From positions 17,236,001-17,300,000 of the forward strand of contig CP075493.1 of NCBI GenBank assembly GCA_021613535.1: DNA of 64,000 nt, read 5' to 3'. This DNA is from Adineta vaga. Lineage: Eukaryota; Rotifera. This document shows, in pieces, positions 56,628-64,000 of the stretch (the stretch's first letter is position 1; each line of letters opens with the position of its first letter). A program made the position numbers and the translations under genes. The notes under the pieces are model-generated. The model did no database searches and was not told where the DNA came from. It worked only from the letters and a program-made list of their open reading frames with translations.

Positions 56628-57865
56628 TCACTGTGGATTAGACAATTGTCCAGAGAGAAAAAGCCACTGCTTGAATTTATCACTGAGAACCAGTATAAGC
56701 GACGAACTGATACTGCGGTACATGTTTGATAGGTTACCCTTGAAAAAACCCAATGGACCTTCGATTAAGGCTATTTTACGAGCACAATCCCATGCATTCT
56801 TATAGACGACATCGTGGCGACCACTTTGCATCATCAGACGACTAAAAAAACAAAATCAATAGAAAGTGCAGTCAGGCAGCATTTTGTGACTTACCGTCGA
56901 ATTGTATCTATTGGATAGGCAATACATTCCGCTGATGATGTAGTAAACTGTGCACAGAGATATAAATAAAGGATATGTGTAGTTGGATCATCATCAAACA
57001 AAAATTGCTTTCCTTCGAAAAAAACAGAATAGATATATTCTGTAAATCATTAAATCACTTTCATACCAGCATCGTAACCACCAAAATAGAATGCTCGATA
57101 AACAAAAATACCAACCACACTGATGCTGAAACCTCGATAAACACCTGAAATGCCATCAGCTTTCCAAGTTTTTGCAAGACAATCAGATGTGCCTTTAAAT
57201 TGTCGTTCATTGGCAAATTTACCGATATCGACAGCGAGACGTGTCCGAGCAAACTCCAAAGGATAGAGAAAGAGCGAACCCGTGGCACCTGCCATACCAC
57301 CGGCCAATAGATTGCCGAGAAAAAACTTGCATGGGTTCAATTGTGGATTGTAATTGGCGAATATGCTTTCATAACGATCTTTGCAGACAAAATTCATCGC
57401 TTGCTTTAAAGAAAAAAAAAGATGCAATGAGAATAATGAAGAAACAAAATCAGTGAAGAAATGTACCACAGGAAAATAACGCAAAACGCTCGCCCAATTG
57501 CCACGCCATAGAGATAAGACTCCTTCCTCTTGAATACATCGAATCAAACAATCACTGAATCCTTTGTATTTTCGTCCCATGACAATCTTTGGATTGATAT
57601 CTTGAGTTTGTAGTAAAAGCTTTACGCGTTCCATAGGTGCAAATGCTGTTTTCGAAACGACTCTCTATACTCAGAACGAGAGAATATTCAGTGAGAAAAA
57701 AAATTGAAATAATTACATACCGCTAAAATCGAGAAATACAAGAGTAAAGACAAGTCAGATACATCCTAGAATTGTGAACGAACCTGTTCCACCCGCCAGA
57801 AATATCAATACGATATCTTTTGTAGTAGCCGTCGGTTGGTTAAGACTTCCTTTTGATTCATCCAT
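56628..57865 (-). CDS. Mitochondrial ADP/ATP carrier (SLC25 family)
   Basis: Five exons: 57784-57865, 57467-57660, 57060-57403 (end 57059 or 57060), 56895-57007 and 56628-56841. Three carrier repeats are visible. Motifs: APMERVKLLLQTQ (P-x-D/E-x-x-K/R of repeat 1), FLYPLEFARTRLAVDIGK (repeat 2), AYPIDTIRRRLMMQSGR (repeat 3), and [38 protein letters not shown] read across exons 2-3 (shown in parts: [24 protein letters not shown], QAMNF). It exchanges ADP and ATP across the inner mitochondrial membrane. The signature RRRMMM is RRRLMM here. Length (about 315 aa) is normal. The exon 1/2 junction needs the acceptor GAGAG at 57661-57665, which is slightly unusual. Confidence 0.9.
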
Positions 57866-59384
57866 ATCAATCTACAACAAATGGCTAAGTTATTAAATTT
57901 TGATTTTTTACATCAAAACAGTGCGCATTGCTCGATCTAATTTGTGTTTCCCTCATGTACTTGAGAATGTGTCGAGTATATGTGGAATCAATCTTCATAG
58001 GCACACGAGGAAAAACTTACGAGGTTACAAAAATCGTCGACAGAATATCTATGATCTGAAAACGTAAAATTTATCGCTAATTAAGAAACAGACTTTAGCT
58101 AATCATATTTCAAGACGACATTTTTTTGCTCGTATTTTAGTAATGAGATATATTGCTGATGGATCTGACAATATGTAAATCAAGTGCGCTATACAATTTC
58201 ATGTATCGATCATAAAAAAGACACATATATATGATATCGTAGTAATATTTCTACCAGTTCTCATTGTAGAGATTACAACTTAGTACCAAAAGAGTCCCTG
58301 TTCAAGTTCTCTACAAAAGCGTAAAGAACAAAGTATATACAGATTGTAATCATGACATTATAGGTGGACGATATTCTTGTGTCATACAGATGACCATCTT
58401 TCTAAACTTCTTTTCTTATTTTTTTCTCAAACATTTTGAGTACGATTATAGTTCATAAAAATGTAAACACAATGGAAATACTCTCATATGCACTCTCAAG
58501 ATGTAAGGAAAGAAAGAGAGAAGATGTACAATCATCGAGATTGTTATAGTAAACATCTCTAAATATATTCTTGCAACTAGACTGTCAGACAGTATAATTT
58601 GATATTTTTTTCTAACTTTTTGTCATACCTGAAGAGAAATTAAATCCATGTCGAATAACTAGTTTTTATAGAATAGAGAATGCTCAATTTAATATTGTAT
58701 TGCAAATTGAATTGCACATGGTTTTTGTACTAAAATATAGATTTTTATTTCAAAAAAGACCATTCAATTTGATCGTGATTACCGTCTGACTACTTTCTGA
58801 TAACAAACAAAAACTTTCTTAAACTACTCTTTCTGTTGAGATACAATAAACCTAATGTATTTAATAATAATAACGTCAAAAGAATTTAATTCACGTCTAA
58901 TTTTCTTAATACATTTCAGCACATATAATATTAAATACTTTGAAAACACAACATTTTTTTGATCTTAGATTTGTCCTTAAAAAATATGTTTCATGTGAAA
59001 CTTCTAGTATATAATTTGCTCTTTACTAATAAAACAAAATATAAACTTGTTTCCAAACTAATAAGATTTTTGTACTATTTATTAGTTGATCTGTCAAAAG
59101 CATACGTTGAAAAGTGATCATCTGTAAGACACAACAGTATTGACCACCTATAATTACAAGTTAAACATACTTAGTTCTTACAGTACTGTAAACAATTGAA
59201 CGAGACATCTTTGGAAGCTAATTTGAAGTCTGTACAATGAGAATTAGCAGAAATATTATCAAAACATTGACGATCTTATTCTTTATAACATACTCGATAC
59301 ATCTACACATAAGGACGAAAAATACAAACACGTTTCATATCAAAAATGAATATTGAGTAGAAATTTTTTCTTTTCTTTGATCAT

Positions 59385-59515
59385 TTAAGCACATTTCTCT
59401 TGCAATACATCTTGTAGATATGCTTCAGTGGAGTCTAAATATTGTCCGTCGATAAAAGTATAGCTGCATATATTGTGACGATTTTTTGTAGAAGAAGTAC
59501 ATGTGCTGAGGATAT
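59385..59515 (-). other. Possible orphan 3' exon
   Basis: After the acceptor TATCCTCAG, the minus strand reads TCTSSTKNRHNICSYTFID, then GQYLDSTEAYLQDVLQEKCA and a stop at 59385. It has three Cys and an amphipathic C-terminal helix. No partner exon was identified, so it may be a relic of a small secreted protein or chance. Confidence 0.25.
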
Positions 59516-59613
59516 TATATTTTTCTTTATTTCTTCTACTCAAGAATGGCATCGTTTACACACATAAAATATACAGTTATATAGGCAATCAGAAGAGAAA
59601 GATATAGATGGGA

Positions 59614-59658
59614 TCTTGAGGGTGTGGGTGTATCTCTTCTTCTCTCACTCACACCCTC
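59614..59658. repeat. Telomere-like hairpin repeat with family loop
   Basis: CTTGAGGGTGTGGGTGTATC, loop TCTTCTTCTCTCAC, TCACACCCTC. It is the best short consensus-like copy. Confidence 0.75.
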
Positions 59659-59950
59659 TTTATACTATAGAAATCATTTTTATTAATGACACAGTCAGTT
59701 TTCGATTATTAGACGAAATCTAATATGTTCAAACAAACCTTTATTATAGACAGATTCTCAATGAGAATCGTACAGATCTGATAAGAATACTTCTCTGTAT
59801 AACTCAACAAACAGTGAGAGGAAAAAACAAAAGGATATTTCACTGGATATTCTTTTCTTTTCATTAACTTTTTTCATTAGACAATTCTATTATATTGTGT
59901 ATCAAATATATTCTTTATTTCTCTAAAGAATTCGAAAGAAAAGAATAATT

Positions 59951-61612
59951 TCAATTATTATCTTCTAATATCATCTCAGCTGCTTTCATTCCAATAATCA
60001 TTGTAATTTGATTTGGATTTCCAGATATTAAATATGGTATAATTGAACCATCAGCAATTCTTAATTGTTTTGTATGACGTACTTTTAATCTTGGATTAAC
60101 AACAATCATATGATTATCTTGAAAATTATTTCCCATTGAACATGTACTTGATGGATGTGCATCACTTTTTATATTTTCTTTTATCCATTGAAGTAATTTC
60201 TTCTCATCATTTATATGAAATGAAGGAATATTAAATTTATTAAATTTTTCTATTAATTCACTTATTGATTTTGATAATAAAAATTTTCGAGCAACTTGAA
60301 CAGAATGTAAAGTTTTATTAATATCATAAGAATTTGATAAAAAATTTGGATTAATAATTGGTTTTGAAAATGGATTTTTATCAAATAAAGTAATACTTCC
60401 ACGAGATGTATAATGAAATGTTTCAACAAATATTTGAATTTTATAAATACCATTTATTTCACCTATTTGTAAACCATGATAATATTCTCCATTTTCTTCA
60501 ATAGCAATGACACCCCATGTACCAAATATATTCTTTGGTAATGAAATATTTTGATTACGTAAAGGTGTAGAATGTAATTCTAAAAAAGTATGATCTTGTA
60601 AATTTTTACCAACACCTGGTACATCGGCTAAACATTTAATGTTATGTTTAATTAATTCATTACATGGACCAATACCACTTAATAATAATAATTTAGGTGT
60701 ATCAAATACTCCAGCAGAAAGAATAATTTCTTTTCTACTATAAAAATAAATATATTCTTTTTTTCCAATATTATATGTTGTTACACCAATAGAACGTAAA
60801 CTTTTATCAAATAATATCTTTGTAACTTGTGTAAATACAAGAATATCAAGATTTTTTCGTGGTAAAATTGGTTGAATATATGCATTCCAACTACTCATTC
60901 TTTCAGCATAATTATCTGATATCTTTTTAGCCATATGAATTCGTGTTGATACACCACCTTGTCCTTGTTTTGAATCTAAATCATTTGGATTTCGATTATA
61001 TTTATAACCATTTTCTGTAGCACTTTTAATTAATTTTTGTATCAATGGATGTTTAGGATCTAATGGTGATGGTGAAATTGTTTTTTGAATAGATTTCCAA
61101 TAAGATGATAAATCATTCCATGACCAACCATTAATTGGTCCCCAACGTTCATCAAAATCTTTTCGATTACCAATTATAAATACCATTCCATTCATACTAT
61201 TAGTACCACCTGTACCTTTTGCTCGTGGAATTGGTATAGAACGATATCCAAATCCAGCTTGTAATGTTGATACATATCCACGTTCTATAAGTGGATCGAA
61301 TCGTATTGAATACCATTGAGATGCATTTTGTACTTGCGGATTTAATGATAACCAATAACCTTCTTCAATTAATAGAACTTTATTTTGTGGATTATCGGAA
61401 AGTTTTCTTGCTAGAATACTACCAGCTGTTCCAGCACCAATAATTATATAATCATAACAATTGTTCATAGACGATTGATTTCGACATTTTTTATAATTTT
61501 CTTCATGCCAATGAAGATGTGTATCGAATTTATCATTCGAAAAACTATATATTTCACATATTACTGAAGAGAATAATAGGTTAAGAACAAAAATATTGAA
61601 TATCGTTTTCAT
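59951..61612 (-). CDS. Secreted GMC-family oxidoreductase
   Basis: Intronless; the start ATG 61612 gives the signal peptide MKTIFNIFVLNLLFSSVICE (553 aa), while the upstream in-frame ATG at 61702 would place hydrophobic sequence less naturally. FAD-binding motif DYIIIGAGTAGSILARKL near residue 55. GMC signature 1 region RAKGTGGTNSMNGMVFIIGN and signature 2 region SAGVFDTPKLLLLSGIGP. C-terminal DAHPSSTCSMGN and SGNPNQITMIIGMKAAEMI carry the expected active-site His and Asn. Family members oxidise alcohols, glucose or choline with FAD; the substrate is not predictable. The intronless state contrasts with most neighbours and could reflect retroposition or transfer, but GMC genes also occur in animals. 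Confidence 0.88.
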   Translation of the reverse strand: MKTIFNIFVLNLLFSSVICEIYSFSNDKFDTHLHWHEENYKKCRNQSSMNNCYDYIIIGAGTAGSILARKLSDNPQNKVLLIEEGYWLSLNPQVQNASQWYSIRFDPLIERGYVSTLQAGFGYRSIPIPRAKGTGGTNSMNGMVFIIGNRKDFDERWGPINGWSWNDLSSYWKSIQKTISPSPLDPKHPLIQKLIKSATENGYKYNRNPNDLDSKQGQGGVSTRIHMAKKISDNYAERMSSWNAYIQPILPRKNLDILVFTQVTKILFDKSLRSIGVTTYNIGKKEYIYFYSRKEIILSAGVFDTPKLLLLSGIGPCNELIKHNIKCLADVPGVGKNLQDHTFLELHSTPLRNQNISLPKNIFGTWGVIAIEENGEYYHGLQIGEINGIYKIQIFVETFHYTSRGSITLFDKNPFSKPIINPNFLSNSYDINKTLHSVQVARKFLLSKSISELIEKFNKFNIPSFHINDEKKLLQWIKENIKSDAHPSSTCSMGNNFQDNHMIVVNPRLKVRHTKQLRIADGSIIPYLISGNPNQITMIIGMKAAEMILEDNN

Positions 61613-61886
61613 TAAGATTAATTGACTGAATTCAACAACAACAAAAAAAGATAGAAATTTCCAAACAGACTGAAAAAAGTGGATTAAATTTGAATTATGC
61701 AATATGATTGGTCTATTTTATGACGTAAATCGTCCATTCAGTTTTTATTTCAACTGATTCTTTTTCTTGTCTGTTTGACCCTTTTTTGACCTCTTGGATA
61801 TCAAAAAAAAGAAAATTATTTCATCTACTTAATGTTTTGTATGAAACTTTTGCAATTCATTGATTATATAGACGAATTAGATTAAA
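61613..61886. other. Short spacer
   Basis: Tail-to-head spacer between the F-box gene and the GMC gene on the same strand. The promoter of the GMC gene should be here. No other structure. Confidence 0.4.
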
Positions 61887-63703
61887 TTAAAAGTTGGAAT
61901 TATCATCAGTTAACTTGATTCGTTTATAGTCAACATTGATTTCAGTTGACTGAATCTGTTTTATTCCAAGCCAAACAATAATCGTTCTATATCGTTTCCA
62001 ACACGTTGAATTAATTGTATTATTAGAAAACCATTCGATCATTTCATCAATGTTCCCAATATATTGTACGTCCAATTGAAGTGTAGATAAATGTTGACAT
62101 CGTTCAAGAATTCTTTTTATTTGATCGACACTATTTGTTGGTACTTGTAAATGTTTCACACGACATGGAATAGTTGAATGGATATTTTCTATAGTTCGAT
62201 TTAAATTATATCGAAGACCATTACCCTGAATAATCAACGAAGAAAGATTGTGTGCTTGTTCCATGAAGATGCCAATATCCATCGGTATGTTTTTATTATA
62301 TTTGTAAAAAATATTTTGGCGATATCCATCAAAAAAATAAGTATATAATTTGATTTTAACTAGTTGGGATATATTGATGTATATGGAAAGTGATTGGAGT
62401 AATAACAATGGACATTCTTTCTGAAAAATCAATTCGATTTCAGTCACTTTAGGAAACATTGGATGATTTGTAATTGTTTTCTGAAAAATAAAATACATCG
62501 TTATAAATATACAAGAAAATGTTTAGTTGATTAACTTACTTGTTGAATCTCATCAACTATAATTTTTGATAAACACAAATTGAGTGAATTTATATTATCT
62601 GTTATTGTTGAATTATTATCAAATATCGAAGTACTAGTTGATAAAGATATTTTTTGTGATTTTGTTGTGTATTTTAGAATTGATAAACATATTGGTTCGG
62701 AATAAAGACAAATAGTAGAATGATCAATGAGATATTCACAAGAAACAAACCATTTTTTATATTCCATCCAAAATGGTGTTTGAAATAAAGAAATTATCGA
62801 CTCGACATCTGTCAAGGCTGTTTTAATTAAAAATTTCTCATTAAAGTAAAATTCAAATTTTTCCAATTGTACTAAATTTATTTGAATGAATTGTTCCCAT
62901 CGTTTACCATCTAACATTTCATTTCCACCAATCAATTTTAGATAAACAAGTGATGGTGTTAATAACAAAAGTGATTCCATTTTATCAATCTTTACGACAA
63001 GATCTTTAATAGTTAATGATCTTAATTGTGGAAAATAGATTGAAGTTAAATCATCGATCAAGTTACTTGACATTTTCCTTATAATAAATGTGTGTAAATG
63101 AGGGAAAAATTGAAGTATTGTGCAAAAAGAATTTATATGTATATCACTATTTATTGTCAAATGTTGAATTTTGCAATCAACTGGCCATGTAATTTCATCC
63201 ATTCTTAGTGATTCTATGTCGATTTCTAGTTTACGAAGAGTTAATTGCGCAACAACTGATGAGAGAAGAGATAAAGTTGTTTTTTTGCATTTATTATCAT
63301 ATTTTCTAATGTTGAATGAGAATGAAACAAGTGAATTAAGATTCATTCGTTTCAAAATACAATTTAATTGAAATTCTTCAATATAATGAAGAGTTAAAAA
63401 CTGAATTCGTGTAAATTGTTGAAGATGAACAAGTGATATAAAGACATCGATTTGATTGGATATTTCTTTATTATTTGAAAGTACAAAAGAATTAATATTT
63501 TTTGGATCAATTAATCGACAGAGAACACAAAAATTTGATTTGGAAATTAATTTCGAATCCAAAACATATCGATCATAAGTATTAACAACGGATTGAAATA
63601 ATCTTGATAATGGTCGAATTGAAAATATGATTGTTTCTGTATCCAAATTATCAAAAATTCGATAAAGTAATTCTACTGGTAATGATTGAATTGATAAATT
63701 CAT
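61887..63703 (-). CDS. F-box / leucine-rich-repeat-like protein
   Basis: Two exons: 62540-63703 and 61887-62480, with a 59-bp intron (GTAAGT...TTTTTCAG); 585 aa. The N-terminal F-box is LPVELLYRIFDNLDTETI with IFSIRPLSRLFQSVV. It is followed by irregular LRR-like repeats (LTLRKLEIDIESLR, IQHLTINSDIHINSF, PQLRSLTIKDLVV, PSLVYLKLIGGNEML) and a second repeat block in exon 2 (AHNLSSLIIQGNGLRY, RVKHLQVPTNSV, CQHLSTLQLDVQY). It is a predicted substrate adaptor of an SCF ubiquitin ligase. The gene is intact and belongs to the same bdelloid-expanded family as the broken copy at 41.9-42.7 kb. Confidence 0.85.
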
Positions 63704-64000
63704 GTTGTTTTATATTCGATGTTGGTAACTTTTATATTTGTATTTCTCGCAATATGATACACGTTTTACATTGACAAACCATCTCTTTTATATATGACAA
63801 ATTAAAAACAGAACAGAAAAGAAATATGGATATTACCCTTCGATTTTATAGTAATGCGATATATGACGAATGATCAAAAAATTTGAATAGCTATTTTCAG
63901 TTATAATTAAGAGGTCGCTCTTGACAGTGATAAATTATAAAGTTATACTTTTTGTGGAACTCACATTACATCGACTTTGTAGAACACAATCTCAAAAACA
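63704..64000. other. Upstream flank of the F-box gene
   Basis: AT-rich, no coding region or repeat identified; the promoter of the F-box gene is expected here. Confidence 0.4.

Larger units (their letters stand above)
57866..59950. other. Large AT-rich intergenic region
   Basis: Contains a possible minus-strand 3' exon (59385-59515) and the telomere-like hairpin at 59614-59658. Otherwise AT-rich with no gene, RNA or repeat family that I can support. Confidence 0.5.

Noticed and set aside
57690-57790. Two-nucleotide microexon (CG) in the ADP/ATP carrier
   Set aside because: A CG between an AG and a GT could be read as an exon, but a single intron using the acceptor GAGAG at 57661-57665 gives the expected protein without it.
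1-64000. tRNA, rRNA or CRISPR loci
   Set aside because: Box-B-like words such as GTTCGAATC occur (for example near 35582) but without cloverleaf-compatible surroundings; no regularly spaced spacer-repeat array was found.

Overview
The window looks like nuclear DNA of a bdelloid rotifer (Adineta/Rotaria type). It is AT-rich eukaryotic DNA with many 50-65 bp GT-AG introns, interspersed tracts of the bdelloid telomere-like word TGTGGG, lineage-expanded F-box/LRR and membrane-receptor families, a bacterial-type Kup potassium transporter, and an LTR retrotransposon carrying an exonuclease ORF3, a combination reported from Adineta vaga. The assignment rests on pattern recognition, not on a database search. 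No rRNA, tRNA, CRISPR or operon structure was seen.

Layout. 1-3.7 kb: two tandem copies of an unrecognised two-TM ectodomain family, then a TM-anchored FG-GAP repeat protein. 4.8-6.3 kb (-): intronless FAD-linked oxidase. 7.7-9.7 kb: serine carboxypeptidase (S10) with six exons. 10.9-11.3 kb: orphan exons of a TM-stalk receptor. 11.3-19 kb: gene-poor and full of foldback and minisatellite repeats. 19.1-20.1 kb: TM-stalk protein with a discoidin-like ectodomain. 21.1-23.4 kb (-): Kup transporter. 25.0-26.6 kb: DNAJA-type co-chaperone. 26.9-34.7 kb: a complete, very young Gypsy-type LTR element with identical 174-bp LTRs, a GATTA target duplication, gag, pol and a DEDDy-exonuclease ORF3. 35.2-36.0 kb: decayed 3' end of a PSME4/PA200 proteasome-activator gene. 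37.4-38.9 kb (-): membrane-anchored pentapeptide-repeat protein. 39-41.2 kb: tandem and inverted repeats. 41.9-42.7 kb (-): F-box/LRR pseudogene. 44-45.1 kb (-): EGF-7TM receptor. 45.1-48.9 kb: repeats. 49-51.2 kb: SLC7-type amino-acid transporter with twelve exons. 52 kb: F-box pseudogene. 53.4-56.2 kb: a decayed and an intact FLYWCH/MULE transposase gene amid TCGTCGACA words. 56.6-57.9 kb (-): ADP/ATP carrier. 60-61.6 kb (-): secreted GMC oxidoreductase. 61.9-63.7 kb (-): intact F-box/LRR gene.

The genes do not form one pathway. The window is a mosaic of housekeeping genes, candidate horizontally acquired enzymes, bdelloid-expanded families and mobile DNA. The strongest leads are a dispersed hairpin family with telomere-like arms and a conserved loop, a TM-stalk exon of constant phase joined to different ectodomains, the LTR element with its captured exonuclease, and two structurally parallel elements bordered by arrays of short palindromic words (GGCGAAAGT and TCGTCGACA).
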